A program made the position numbers and the translations under genes. 64,000 nt of DNA, taken from contig CM030933.1 of the NCBI GenBank assembly GCA_018136815.1, positions 1-64,000 of the forward strand, in the 5' to 3' direction. Below are positions 1-12,512 of the stretch, piece by piece (within the stretch, counting starts at the first letter, position 1; the number at the start of each line of letters is the position of its first letter). The DNA comes from Isochrysis galbana. Lineage: Eukaryota > Haptophyta > Isochrysidales > Isochrysidaceae. A model generated the notes under the pieces. That model did no database searches. It was not told the DNA's origin and saw only the letters and a list, made by a program, of their open reading frames with translations.

Positions 1-629
1 CCCCCTGCCCAAGACCAAAAGCGTTCAATTATCCCCATCCCTGCTAGCACCTTTCGTTGTCACCTGGATTAAATTATTAATGTTATATCCTAGCCAACCC
101 CACTAGCTAGCTAGTTGGACACAACTTTTCAGTCCCGGAATCCCGCCATGCCTGACGAGCCAGGTGTCCGAATGGTACCGGGGGGAGGGCCACTGCCCCC
201 TCCACTCGATATTTGTCCTCCCCCCAGTGCATGCATGTCGTATTCCATACGAGGACAGACTTCTACTTTTAGCCTGTGGGTTATTTTAACTCTTAAAGTC
301 TCGTTGATGGGTATACCGCCTCTTCTCCTACTTTCTCTTGACTATGTCATCAAACTTTCCATGATCGTCGTCTGTCTTCTGTTATACCTCGGTTGTAGCT
401 CCCCCAGCGAGGTCTGCCCTCATTGTGCCGACCCCTCTGTCGCATGTCTGCGCGTTGCTGATTTGCTCTGGTGCCGACGTCTGACCGTCCGTCCCGGGTG
501 GTTAGTTTTCGCTCTGTTTGGTTTAGTTTGTGTGGTTCTGTTCCCTCAACTCTTTTGAGTCCATGCGTTGTAGTCCCTCGTGCCTACCTCGGGCCTAAGA
601 AGTTCTCATTCTCATTCTCGCTCGCGCGC
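1..629. other. Unassigned left flank
   Basis: Sequence to the left of element E1. No convincing coding region: the open frames are short, lack recognisable motifs and overlap each other. Positions 17-42 contain one unit (AAAAGCGTTCAATTATC...) related to the 33-bp minisatellite at 33809-33960. The last bases before E1 (CGCGC) do not match the bases after its other end, so no target-site duplication is visible. Confidence 0.5.
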
Positions 630-1948
630 TGTCGAGTCGAGCGGAGCCGGAGGGCTCTGAGCCACTCCGTCGCGAGCAGCACCGGCGGCTAGCGCGGCGC
701 TTTGGCCCTCCTCCCCACCGGGAGTCGGGTGAATGAAATTCTGGACTGGGTCGGGCAACCCCATTTGGGTGTCTGGACGGGGAACGAACGGCGAACGAAG
801 GGCTGTGGGGCGGCGAGGCGCTCCTAGCGGCCCTAGTGTGTTGGGTTTAAGAGATTGTTAGACCTACAAAGAACTCTTCCCTCAGGGAGGGAGCCTAGGC
901 TGCTTGAGTGCAGCGACGCAGCGAACAACGACGGACAAAGAGCTGAGAACAACAGGATACACCGACTCACGAACACACCGGAATCATTCACCCAAACAAG
1001 CAAATTATCAAGCAACCGCGACCCCAAATCACCGATAACTCAAACACGTCGCGAGAGACGGAGAGAGAGAGCGAGAGAGAGAGAGACTCCGCAGCGACGG
1101 CCGGAGCGTGTCTCCGTTGTAACTTCCCACGTAGCGGAGAGTCCGAAGGGGAGCGTCCTGTCGCGCGACCACGGCGATCACTTTGGATACAGATCGCAAC
1201 GAGATGTCTTCACGACGAATAAATCTTGCCGTTGAGCGTGAACCTTCTAGACGCTTCTAACGAACAACCCTGAGTAGCAACCAAGGGGAAGAAACACCAA
1301 AGGGGCCAAGGCTTGCATGTAACTTGCATCAAGGGGAAAGATTCCCTCACCTAGGAAGCGAACCTACACCGTCTCCAAGGGGAGATGGCAAATTAAACCT
1401 CAAATCTCGAGCGGCTAGAGCAACCGACTCGCTCGCCAAAACCTTGACCGAGAAGAAAGAAGCAAGGACCTACAAGCCAAGGGTAGCGGACCTAGGGAAT
1501 GTGAGAGGAAATTTCCGAACGCCAACGCCAAACGCCGAACGCGGGAAGGCAACGAAACCCTAACCAGGCCAAGCAGAACCTACGAAGAACAGGCCTGGAC
1601 ACGACAACGAAAGTCAGCAGGTCCCAAGAAAGAACCGGAACCCAACAAGAAACGACAAGCCTTGCAAGAAGCTAAACAAGCCTTCACAAGGTAACTCGAG
1701 AGCCTGAGACAAGCGCGCAGCGAGTGACAGGCGACCTGGCTCCTTTGGGTCAAGATTACCCGAAAGGAGGAAACCTGGAATCTAGACCTGACAAACAGGC
1801 TAGAAGGAACGAAACGAGAACTCGAATTCTAGATCGCTAGGGACGAACCCTACCAACCTAGATGTACCTGAGCTTCACCGTGTGGCCGCACGGCGAAGGA
1901 CCTGGAAACAAGAGCCTGGAAATCGCATCATCTAGGATGAATGCGACA
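630..1948 (-). repeat. E1 3' LTR (family A)
   Basis: 1319-bp LTR, bounded by TGTCGAG at 630 and GCGACA ending at 1948, followed directly by the six-C polypurine-tract complement. It is nearly identical to 12524-13841 and 20611-21931. It contains a GA-rich stretch around 1050-1085 (a CT tract in the sense direction) that family B LTRs also have, which could be a pyrimidine-rich promoter or initiator region (inference). Confidence 0.93.
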
Positions 1949-2309
1949 CCCCCCGACTAAGATCGAGACGTCTCCCGATGTCGAGCGGTGAACCTGGAAA
2001 CAGAGACCTGGAACCTGGAACCTGAGCTGACCAGAGGTCAGAATCGGAACAAGAAGCAACGGAACATAGCGAGCGAAACGTGGAGACAAGAACACCCTTT
2101 GGATCCAAAGCGAGCACGAAATCGGCGGCTTAACGCGGCGGCCTCTTTCGTACGCACTGCCCCACCCACTTCTCCCTTTTACAGGAGCTTTGCTCGGGTG
2201 TTGCGCCGGGTGTAGAGCGCAGGCAGCACGCGTTCAGCACCTCCATGATTCGACTCTTGAACTCGGAGCCCTAGCCGAGGCGTGGGGCTAGCCTAGAGGG
2301 ACGGGTCCC
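1949..2309 (-). promoter_or_regulatory. E1 polypurine tract and conserved 3' UTR
   Basis: CCCCCC at 1949-1954 is the complement of a G6 polypurine tract abutting the 3' LTR, the expected plus-strand primer. The next ~35 bp contain an imperfect palindrome around GAGACGTCTC and are almost unchanged in E2 and E3, although the LTRs of families A and B differ. Positions 2113-2123 read AGCACGAAATC; on the sense RNA this is the exact complement of the 11 nt following the 5' LTR (12513-12523). A further conserved block includes TTCTCCCTTTTACAGGAG near 2170. Confidence 0.75.
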
Positions 2310-5300
2310 TTACCCAAGACATGGGATCAACGAGATGGAGCCTGGATCGAGTGCGCGAAGACGGCGCATCGAGAACGGGAGGAAGAGGAGTATCCCTGGC
2401 CGACGAAGAAGTTGCTTCCGGGGACTCAACATCTTCTGGACAAGTCTCTTCGACGGAGCGATCATAATCATCAAGCAAATCAGAACAACGACGGAGCAAC
2501 TCGGAACGAGGCTCCCAGGTGGCTTCTCGAAGAGATAGCCACGCCACTTCACGAGGTACTCGATAGAATCGCCATGGCTACGACGATCGAGCAAACTTTT
2601 CAACGATGTACTCGTCGTCAGCCAGCGGCTCTTCATCAACGAAAGTATGATACGGCCGGAGGTTCGAGATATGCACCTCCTCCTTGACTAACCGGTTCTC
2701 CAGATCACGGAGTCGGTACCTAGTGTCGGACAGAGCCTCTACGACGCGGTAGGGACCCGAGTAGATGAATTGCAACTTGTTGGCATGGGCCTGGTAATCG
2801 CATGCAGACGCGATCCCCAGGTTCGAAACGAGCTGGTCTTTGAGACTTGATCGTAGCGTCACGGACTGACTCAGCCTGAGCGGCTAGGGTAGCCTCGAGA
2901 GCGCTGGACCAAGAGAGGCGGAGGCTCGCATTGAGCCTGGATGCGTACGAGCGAACGTCGGCGGACGCCGCCTCGAGAGCAGTTGGCGAACAGACTTCGG
3001 ATCAGAGAGTTGAGCGGGCAGACGCAGCTCCACGCCCAAAGATCAAAGACGCTGGAGACCGGGAGGTAACACGACCGGAAGAAGCCCTCACGAGAGGAGT
3101 AGGAACGGCAAATGTCGACCCAATGGCTGCCACCCTCGTTCGAGGCGCGCATCAAACGAATGAGCGTTTGCTGAGCGCGTTCGACGAAGCCTACACCTCA
3201 TGTCGGTACGGCTCTGTACTCGACAAATCAGTTCCCGGTGAGCTCCAGAATACGCGAAACAAGAACCGAACAAGATTCGAACCGGGCGTCGGTTCCGAAA
3301 GCTGCCTAGGGACTCCATAACGCGTCACAAATCAAGCGGGATGAACATGTCCAAGGCATCTCCGACGAGGATCCCCATTCGACGGCTCAGCCTCAATCCA
3401 TCGAGTGAGCCGAGTCGATGAAGACGACCAGTCTGTCGTAACCCCGAGACTCCAGGCACGAAGTTGTGAGTGGGAGCCAGCGAGAGCACGTCGCAGTAGA
3501 CCCAATCAAAGGGTAGGGTACCCACGAGAGACCGGAGGGCGACGCTAGAGCCCTAGGTAGCGGCTTGGCGAGGGTGCACTCGTGGCATTCCCGGACGTAG
3601 GACGCAACGTCGGAAGACATGCCAGGCCAGTATACCCGAGTACGAAGAAGACCGGACATACGAGAAACTCCAAGGTGACCGGAGCGATCGTGGTAGGCAA
3701 AAAGGTAGCGAGACCGCAACGAGGGCGGACATAGAGCACTAGCGAGTCCGGGTCGGTGGGTCAAGGACGGTGCGATAGTAGACGAGCCCATCGTGAACGA
3801 CGAAACGGGCGAAACATCTTGGATTGCTGAGCGGGAACGGAGCGACAGAACTGGAACACGAATCATCTTCGGCAATGGGGCCTGAGGCGGCGGCCGGCGG
3901 AGGCGACCCTTGGCCTGATGGCTCGTGATTGGCCGTCTCTCCTGAGCCTAGGAGTGGCTCTACGAACGGATCTTCCGCCAGGGCCGCTCTCATCTCTTCG
4001 GAAGTCGGCGTACCCGGAGCCAAATAACTGGACTGGATGGCGGGCCCGGAATCGGAGGCTCGACGACGAGATCGGTCCAAAGCTTGAAGCCCTCGCGCCG
4101 TAGACTACGGAGCGCGTGATGGCAGCCACCGGATGAGGACCGTTCATGCTCGGCTAGAGACTCTGAGCCAGGCTCACGTACCGCTAACGACGCCTGGGCC
4201 GGCGAGTGGTTCGTCTTCGTGTTCCGGCTCCAGGGATGCTAGCCGGGACAGCCCGTCAGCATCCTGATGAACAGCTCCTGGTTTATGTTCGACATCGAAC
4301 CGGTACTCAGCCAACTTGAGAGCCCACCGAGTCAGCCGAGAGGCTGGCCCACCGGCTACTTGATCCTTCATGGTATGCAGCCATCGCAGCGCGGAGTGGT
4401 CGGACGACTAACTTGAACCGACGCCCCCAAAGGTAGGGTCGCCAATTTCGGATTGATTCCAGGGCAGCCAAGAGCTCAATCTCGGTCACCGTCCAATGGC
4501 GTTCGGCCGAGGTGAGACTGCGAGCGTAGTACCCAACGACTCGTTCACGGTTATCGTCTCCTAGCTGCGAGAGGATGCCGGCGATACCCAACTTGCTAGC
4601 CCATCGGTCTTGACGATGAAGGGCCGATCATGCCCTGGGGTGGAGTCAAGACCGGGCTCCGAAGTGATCGCTGTCTTGAGCTCTTGGATAGCTCGGCGAC
4701 ACTCCTCGGACTGGGACTCCTTTGCCACGTCGCAGCCCTTCCGCGTGAGGAGCAGTGAGGGAGCAGCCTTAGCGGCGAATTGGCGAATGAATCGACGGTA
4801 GTAGGAGCAAAGGCCGAGGAAAGATCGAACCGCTTCCAAGGAGTTGATGGATGACGGGGTCGATGTCGGCGACAGCTGCGATCTTCTTCGGGTCCATCTT
4901 GAGACCTTCCCTCGAGACAACGTGACCGAGGTACTCCGTAGAGGTGGCAAGAAGACACACTTGGACATCTTGCAGGTCAGGCCGGCCCACTCTAGCCGCT
5001 CGAGAACTAGGTCTAGCCGGTGAAGCATTTGCTCGAACGAAGCCTGTGCCCTGGCCTCTTCGGAAGGACCCACGCCCGTTGACCAGATGCCCACATCATC
5101 GAGGTAAGGCATGCAGATCTCCCACGCTAGCGCACCGAGAACGATGTCCATCAAGCGGCACATGTAGGAGGGACCTGATTGGATGCCGACGGTAGAAAGT
5201 TGAACTCGTATTTGCCGCGGTGGTAGTGAAAGCGGTGATATGTTTGTGCGATTCTTTGATCGGGATGCCCCAAAAACCAGAGGCTAAATCGAGAGTACAT

Positions 5301-7160
5301 AAAAGAGAGAACTGAGCGGCCCTTGGCCGGACGCTAGCCTATCAATAGCCTCTACAATGAGGGGTAGAGGGCTATCCTCGACGCGTAGCTTGGCGTTCGT
5401 GTCGCGGTAGTCCACGCAGAATCGAACGGAGCCATCTTTCTTGCTGACAGGACTACTCGGGAAGCCCAAGCCGAATTTGACTTGCGAATAATGCGGCGGC
5501 TTCCATCTTGGCTACCTCCTCTTCTATGATGAGCTCGCCTGCGCGGCCCACTCTAGACGGAGCGTGCCGGTGAGGAACAGCGCCGGGGTTGAGTGGCAAC
5601 TCCACCTCGAGAACGTGCGTATGGTTTGGAGCCCCCGGGTGCAACGCGAAAGCTTTGATGCGCCGGGCCAAGAGTTGGCGTACTTCTTCTCGTTGATCGT
5701 CGGAAAGAAGCCGGTCTGGATCGATGGTGGCTGAGTCGAGTAGAGATCGTTTGCTCCTCGCTCAGCGCGGTGACAGGGTCACCATCCCCCTCGCTTCCAG
5801 TCGGAGTCCCAGCCCCGGGTGCAACTTGAAACGCACCTGGAGCGAAGCTATCGGATGCAGAGACGGCAGGGTCAGCGCATCGACCCCGGTGTGGACGATC
5901 GTCACCGCGATGCGGATGATCGTCCGTGGGCGTGACCACCGTGGGCATTACGAGAGGGAGAATCGAGAGCCTCGCGATTTGGTAGGCGGTCGACCAGCAT
6001 CGCGCAGTCCGAATGATCTCGGAGAGCTAGCGGAACCCTGACCCAGTGGTTGCGCGGTGGAAGGCAGGAATCGTCACCGCTTGCTCCGTGTAGAGAAGAT
6101 ATTCGGACGAGGTAGACGCCGGAGCTTTGGCCGCAAACTCGTCGGCAGACTCAAAGAGAGGTGTATAGAGTGGCTGCCTAGCATCAGCAGCAGCCTCACC
6201 CTCCGATCCGGCCGGGATCTTCTCGTGTTGCCGTCGACCTCTCCAGAAAGTCGACAGTCAGCGGCTGACCGGGTGACATCGAGATAGCTCCGACGAAGCC
6301 GGAGTCCGCGACTGGGGGCGGCGCGTGGAAACTCTGACTACACATTCGGAAAGGACTCTTGAAGAGTCTTCTGAATCGCCAGAGGCCGGACGGAGGCGGA
6401 GGCTTCCCTCCGAGCTCGCGGCGTCGAGAGAAATGGTAGCGGAGTGGGCGGCCAAAAAATCGTTCCCGAGCAGAAGCATCGGGTTCCTTCGATGACCGCG
6501 AACGAATGACGGAAGAGGCGACCGGACAAGGAGAAGACGAGGCTAGCCCGGCCCCTAGTGATGAGAGGAAGGCCGTCCGGCCCATGTAGGTTGGGGACGT
6601 AGCGTCCGATACGCGTTCGACGCAAGCGTCTTCAGGTAGTCGATCGAGAAGAGCAGTGGTGATTACTGACGGCCCGCTCCAGTGTCAGCCAGGGTGCTGT
6701 TCACCGTGAGGGCAACGTCCGGGAGAACGAACCCTTGAGCTGCGCGGTCGCCATCGGCACGGCAGACCACGAGATCGCGGACATAGAGGCAGTGACGAGG
6801 GTAGAGCGGCGGCGGCGTGTCCGCGATAGATTCACTGGAAGCGAGGTTCCGGCTCCGGGTGACGGGTGGTTGGATTGGAGGCTGCCTGGACGGAGAAGAT
6901 TCATCGACGTGGGGCACTCGCTCGATAGCGGCGGCCACCGTCTGCGGCACGAATGGTATTGAGAGTATGGGGATGCCTTTGCTGAACTAGAGGGGTTAGG
7001 CACGCCATCATAGCCTAGCCCTCGACGGTCCGTCGGATGCCGAGGTTGATCCATTTGGCGTGACCATTCCTTCTCCAGGGACTTCTGCAAGTCTGTCTTC
7101 GGAAGCTTCGACAACTCGGAAAATCCGGCCGCACTGAGGCCCCTAGCGGTAGCCCCATCG
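2310..7160 (-). pseudogene. E1 pol: protease, RT, RNase H, integrase, chromodomain (broken)
   Basis: Minus-strand remains of the pol half of ORF2, colinear with the intact E2 frame (22309-27153). Readable pieces in sense order are a protease region with D-T-G-A in the right place (around 6680), RT with the YLDDV active site (around 5090-5105), an RNase H segment with TEIELLAALESIRNW (around 4450-4490), the integrase zinc region and core, and a chromodomain near 2540-2640. Many single-base length differences from E2 (for example in G and C runs near 3500 and 3740-3850) split it into at least a dozen frames. As read it cannot encode a polyprotein. Whether the breaks are biological or consensus errors cannot be decided here. 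Confidence 0.88.
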
Positions 7161-7860
7161 CATACAGTGCCCGTGGAGTATCCTCTCCTTCGGCGGCGTC
7201 GGAGGGCTTGGTCTCGAGGGTCTGCATGCTCCGGTGTTCTGGCATCTCGGGCGTGTCATCTTCTCCCGAGTCGGGCCCACATCCCAGGTTTCGAGTGGCC
7301 TTTCGGCTACGACCGAATGGTCGGTTCGGCCACTCCCTCGTCGCCAGCCGTGAAGGAGGCGCTCGGAGATAGTGCATTGATGCCTTGAGAGCCCAGTCGA
7401 GACAAGATGGAAGGTTCCGACGGCTCCGCAGCTGCCGCTTGCTCAGCGATTTCTTGGGCGATGGAAGGCGTGACATCCTGCCCACCGATGGACCCCCGAA
7501 ATTACATCACGATCGAAGACCTGCCACTTGCTGCGGCGCTTCTTCACCGTGTTTGGAGGGCCTGGCGTTGTAGAGCGGTCCCTTATGGGCCACTCCCACG
7601 GCGTGAAGCGGTCTCCCTTCCGCCTCGGCCTCGTCTTGCGATACGTTGTTTCCGAGTCCTTCCTGATGAAGCAGGCGAGAAGCATCGGCAACGGGGCCTG
7701 CGTCCGGGATCACGACAACCGAATCAGACACTGGCGAACCGCTGGGAGGCGTGAGGTGAGAGCTAGAAGCTGCTTCGCCTCTCCCCTCCATGAAGCGAGC
7801 CAGAGCCGTCCTCGGCTCAGGCCAGCTCGAACCCGGTCGAGCAAAGCGAAGGGCGTTCTC
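7161..7860 (-). pseudogene. E1 ORF2 linker between methyltransferase-like domain and protease (broken)
   Basis: Corresponds to the E3 region between its methyltransferase-like domain and protease, which has a basic KRRxxWQxF motif and a conserved HPTDxRGLGY motif. Here the same motifs occur in different frames (HPTDRRGLGY near 7030, KKRRSKWQVF near 7520). It looks like a disordered linker and no enzymatic motif is seen. Confidence 0.7.
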
Positions 7861-8530
7861 TCAAGCTGGCAGCTGCTTGGGAAATTGCCCAGTCCACCGT
7901 GAAGTCGAGCGAACGCGACGCCTTGGCTTGCGCGCATAAACGGCGCAAGACCGGCATCCACTGGGCCGCCATTGCACCGGCAATGCCCACATAGGTGCGG
8001 CTGCGAAGGGCGCCACGGTGGGGCGACGGCGATAGATCCGCCATAGCGGATAGACGTCCCTCGACAATCTTCGAAGGCTGCAAGGCGGGAGTGAAGCCGT
8101 CAGGTACAGGCCAGTTGCTTTTTGATGGCCCGTGCCGTGCTGCCACGGCTGCACAAACTGCCGCGGTCGCAACCCCCCGACTAAGGCGGAGGCTTCCGCG
8201 TGCATTCGAGGATTTTCGACGGCACGAAAGGCGCGTCGGCGCTTGCCATGGCGAGGAAGACTCTAGCGGCGGATTCGAGAGCCTGGCGTCGTCCCGGCTC
8301 CCGATCGAGCCACTGGCAACTCACCGCCGACAAATACGTGCACGGCGGATGCGCGACCACGAGGTCCCAACCGAGGTTTTGAATGTGAAGAGCATCTCCG
8401 CAGAAGTGGGGAATGTAGTCGATCTCCGACGGTCGTAGATCGCACGTCGCGACGTGCGCTCCGGCGAGTAGGAACATCGAAGACACGACCCCGCTAGCTT
8501 CACCGACGACTAGAACGCGGGGTGGAGGAA
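7861..8530 (-). pseudogene. E1 C5-cytosine-methyltransferase-like domain (frame-broken)
   Basis: Minus-strand region matching the methyltransferase-like domain of E3. In sense order it shows a GExSGVVSSMF-type motif I (near 8500), an acidic loop CDLRPSEIDY, then AHPPCTYLS with the catalytic Cys codon at 8340-8342, then a frame change, HAEASALVGG, VQPWQHGTGHQKATGLYL and a TYVGIAGAMA block near 8000. The E-N-P motif is disrupted by an indel. Residues that differ from E3 are mostly conservative, so the domain was maintained by selection in the ancestor of both families (inference). It would not be active as read. Confidence 0.8.
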
Positions 8531-9965
8531 TCCCCTCGGCCGCGTCGACGTCACGGCGTCGTGGATCGCCGCTAACTCAGCGCAAAGCTCGTCAAAATGC
8601 GTCGGCAGTACGGCAGAGGGTGATGAATGAGTGCTCGCGTGCGGCCGCCGCAAGGCTAGAGCAGCTTCGGCGAGATGGCGGGGCAAGATGACGGAGGAAC
8701 CGCTAGCCCGGGCACGGGAGGCGGCTAACATTTGGAGCTCGCGCGTAGGGGCGCGGGCAGCTTCAGTAGACTTGGCGGCCGAGGAACAACCAACCACGGC
8801 GATCCGGTGGATGGCCTCGGCAGTAGAATTCAGGGGGAGGGAGGTCGTCGCCCTGAAGTTTCGGTGGGCTAGACCTGAAGGGGGTTGGCTCCGGCGGGCG
8901 ATCCCTGGAACGGGGATCCTCCGGAGAGCCGAGAGAAAGAGGAGACGCCGGCGTCCGTGTGGGGCGCGACGAGAGATCGTAATCGACGGCCCTGCGTCTC
9001 CCGAGTCTGGGGTGGCCACGGCGTGAGCGCGGAAAGCCGCAGCTCCCTTGGAACCTTCATCTTCATTGACTCCGGAAGCCGACCCTTCCGGGTCGGGAAC
9101 CAGGTCAGAAACGAGAACGGGTGCAACTTCGAGACGAGAGAATGAACACGATGACGGAGAAATATAACGAACCGGGGAGAGAGGTGAGGAGGAGGCACTA
9201 GTCTCCGCCTCACTGCACGAGAACCTACGGTAGACAACGACAATTCGTCCGCAGAGCGGCTCCGGCTATGGCCCTTGGGAGAGAGGTCTCCAGTGGGGTC
9301 CCGCCGGGAAAGAGCAGAAACAGGTAAGCAGCAACAACGTTTTCGGACGCGGCAGCGGCCACGTCGGACCTATCCATAGAACCTAGAGCAGAAGATGATA
9401 CCGAGTCGACAGCCCTCGAGGGCTTCACAACTGATTGTTTACGAAACGAAGAGACCGGAAGACGCGTCGAATCTACCTAGCCCACCCCCTTGGGCAGGGC
9501 CGTCGGGGGGTGAATCCAGGGATGAAGATGCGTCGAAAGACCTAGGAGAATTAGAAGAAACCGAAGACAGCATAGTATCCGTAGAAATAGATTCCAAGAG
9601 GGGCAGCGAGCGAGAATCGGCCCCTAACATCCTAATAGCGTGCGGAGTAATAGAAGAACTTGTAGACGTACACGAATTTCGGAGAGTCGGGTCGCGACTA
9701 TCTCCGGGGCAAACCTGTTTCCAGGAGCCCGGGTCAAGTGTCGACTCCGGCTTCCGAGATAGCCGTTCGGCGGGGGCTTCAGCCGGCGAGGCGGCTCCAC
9801 CGTCGAGGACTGAATAGAGCTAGAGACAGGGGGAGAATCGCCGCGTCGACAGCTCTTCTCCCCAAGCGGCGTAGGGATCGGATCGGGATGGTGGTGGTGG
9901 CGTTCAGGCCCACCGCCCGCGATGTTCTCCGCCAGGGTTTGAAGGACGGGGACCCCGCCGGACCC
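8531..9965 (-). pseudogene. E1 ORF2 Ser/Pro-rich N-terminal region (broken)
   Basis: Minus-strand region between the methyltransferase-like domain and the end of gag, corresponding to roughly the first 580 residues of E3 ORF2. It is rich in Ser, Pro, Thr and Arg and has no recognisable fold. The piece next to the methyltransferase (near 8560-8720) keeps the motifs LPRHLAEAA and HFDELCAELA seen in E3. The gag/ORF2 junction (9900-9965) keeps the block GGTGGGCCTGAACGCCACC (sense) shared with family B. Confidence 0.65.
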
Positions 9966-12490
9966 CTACTGAGGCTTAACCCGGACCATCGAGCGAAGAA
10001 GCTTATGAATGTGCTCGTCCGATCCGCACTCTCCGCAGCCAGCCTCACACAGAAAGCGGATATATGGCTGACAGATGACGGGGTTGTGAGCACCGTCTCC
10101 CGTGCCATATTTCCAGGCTTCGCTGGATGGAGTGCCAGGAGGAGCTTGAGGTCGGAAAGCGCAGAAGGCACAGCCGTTTTCGTTCGTCCATTCGGTGATT
10201 CCCCTATTGATATCGTCCGTTCGTGGAGTTTCCATTGAATTATCGGCCGGTCGGCACTTTGCTAGCGCCGCCGAGACCCTTGGGTGCTTGGCATAGCCTG
10301 CTACGGCCCAGAAGCGGGCTCGGGCCCGATTCCAAAGCTCGGGCGTCCACCGGGATACGCCCAAATCGGGCGGTAGCCCTTGGCCGTTCGCCGGCGGATC
10401 GCAGCGACGGCTGGGCGGCCGAGACGAGCCTCCCTTTCGACCCGGTGGATCGGTCAGTATAGCCGGCAACGGTGAGTTGGAGTGGTAACTTGCCGGCGGT
10501 GCAGCAGCCCGATAATCAGGCTTCGAAGCAGGCGAATGTCCCTGTCCGCGAAGAGCTTCCGCCACGGTAGCTTGGACGGCCGCCTGCACGGCGGCACCAT
10601 GTCCGTGGTCGAAGCGGTCTTCTGGGACGAGGAAGTCTCGTTCTTTGCCTCGCCTGAGGCTTTAGTGCGTACGCTAGCCACGGTTTGCTTCGTCGAGGGC
10701 CGGGATTGATGACGCTTCACCGAGCCTGCTCGTAAGGGCTGAGGTACCGTTGGCAGAGGTTGACGCACGAGAGCGCCGACCGACCTAGCTCGTGGTTCTC
10801 TACGCGGAAACGAGTCTCCGCGAGCACCTCCGCAAATTTAATAGCATTATCGACGCCGCGCTGAGGATCAACCTTATCGTTCCGGATGATTTCTTCGAAC
10901 CTCTGGTTGATCTCATGGGCCATGTTTGGATGATCCCACACGTTGGTGGAGTCAACCGCGGAATCGCCAAGCTTGCGGATGTAGGCGCGAACCAAATTCT
11001 TGCTGAGCTCACATAGATCAGCGCCGGCCTCGCGCTCCCTCATGCGGTCCCACTCCATCGACGCCGAGTCTTTCGCGAAACCATCGGCCCCGTTTGCGAA
11101 GGTCCGTCGCATTTGCGAAGAAGGACGTCAGCAGCGAGGACAGGATTGAGAGCGAGGGCGCGGTCCTCCACTAGATCGAGGAGGAAGGCGAAGATGCGAG
11201 AATTGCCGCTGGAATTGGCTCCGGCTGCCGCGAGGAGGGAGGTAAATATTTCGCGATGATCGCAGCCGAGCGCTAGTGCCCGCTCCAACGGCTTGATGAG
11301 AGTTAGCCGAAATTCGTTCCAGGCTGTCGCCGCGGTTTGAACGTTATCGGAGGCGAGGGCCTTTGGGAAGCGGAGCTCCGAAAGCTCTTTGCCCATCCTG
11401 ACCTGATGGTGAAGGGTTTGCTCGGCTGAGAAGCGGCTACGCACCATTTGAGCAAGTGGTCCTCCTCCATGAAAATTCGGCAATGCCAAACGTTGCCCGC
11501 CAGGGAGAGGTTGCTCTTCAAAATGGTGTGGATGAGCTCATGCTCGTCGGAGTCGCGGTAAGGCGGCCAGATCGCGTGAGGGCAGGGCGAGGAGATTTTT
11601 CCACTCGCTTACAACTGCCTCTCGCTCATCCATCCCACCGCAGGCAGGGGTCGCGAGGGTGGCGGAACGGCACCATCGGGTCGGCCCCGGTAAGGGCTCT
11701 GATCCTGGCGGCGGGGTTCCGATTTGGAGGTCGGGTACGCCGACGTGGAACCTAGAAGCCGGAGAGGCGTGGCCCTTTGGGTCTAGAGCAGGAGGCTCGC
11801 CCATGGGTGGTTCCCTCTGAACCGGCCTAGCAGAATCCGCAGCCGCCTCGGTCCGATCCATGGACGGACTTGAAGCGGGCTCTTGGCGGGCTTGGAGTAG
11901 CTGAGTCAGGGCTTTGAACCCTGCTTCAACTTGATCCCGGAGAAGCCCCTCCCTCGCCTCTGCCGCGGCAAGGATGATGTAGGCGCTCCACAGCCCTTTT
12001 AGGGTGTTGGTCTCCGCCTGAAGCCTTGCCATTTCCGCATCCTGACGCGCCGCGGCCGTCTCGATCGGGGTGATCTCTTGATCAAGGACCCCTTTTGATG
12101 ACGGCGGGGCATAGTCCCGGTAAGCGGGGCTTCGGAAGCTGATCCCTCCCCTTCACCGACCTCAGACTCATCATCTCGAAGGTGAGGAGGGGGTCAAACT
12201 GAATCAGAGGGAGGGGACCTCCTCCACCTCATTGGCCAACTCAGCGACGCTGAAGTTGGCCTCATGCGGGAGAGGGTCATGCTCCACCATGGCCCGCTGT
12301 GATTGCACCCGGTGGGTGCCGAGGGCAGCGGACCAAACTCGCCATCCGCACGAGCTGATCGGAGCCAGTCGTGGAGATAGCAGCGGGTGATGGGTGCCAT
12401 TGGTGCAGCCTCAGAGGCCGTGGGATCACTCGGAATCCCACGGGACAGAAGCTGCAGCGGGCAGAGAAGGTTCCCTGAGGGGTTCCTCCT
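9966..12490 (-). pseudogene. E1 gag (broken)
   Basis: Minus-strand gag remains ending at a TAG at 9966. Pieces in sense order are a Pro-rich N terminus (about 12490-11540), a helical capsid-like part with SDNVQTAATAWNEFRL and LGCDHREIF (about 11490-11040), VWDHPNMAHEINQRFEEII and LSCVNLCQRYLSPYEQ (about 11040-10717), and a Cys/His C-terminal part with CAFC, HNPVIC and FLCEAGCGECG (10240-9966) that probably binds zinc and nucleic acid. It is clearly homologous to E3/E4 gag but diverged, and at least three frame changes separate the pieces. Confidence 0.8.
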
Positions 12491-12512
12491 CTGCGGCCGA
12501 GGACGCAAGCTT

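Noticed and set aside
115-558. 147-codon plus-strand frame near the left edge
   Set aside because: No domain, overlapping frames of similar quality, and unusual composition for a protein.
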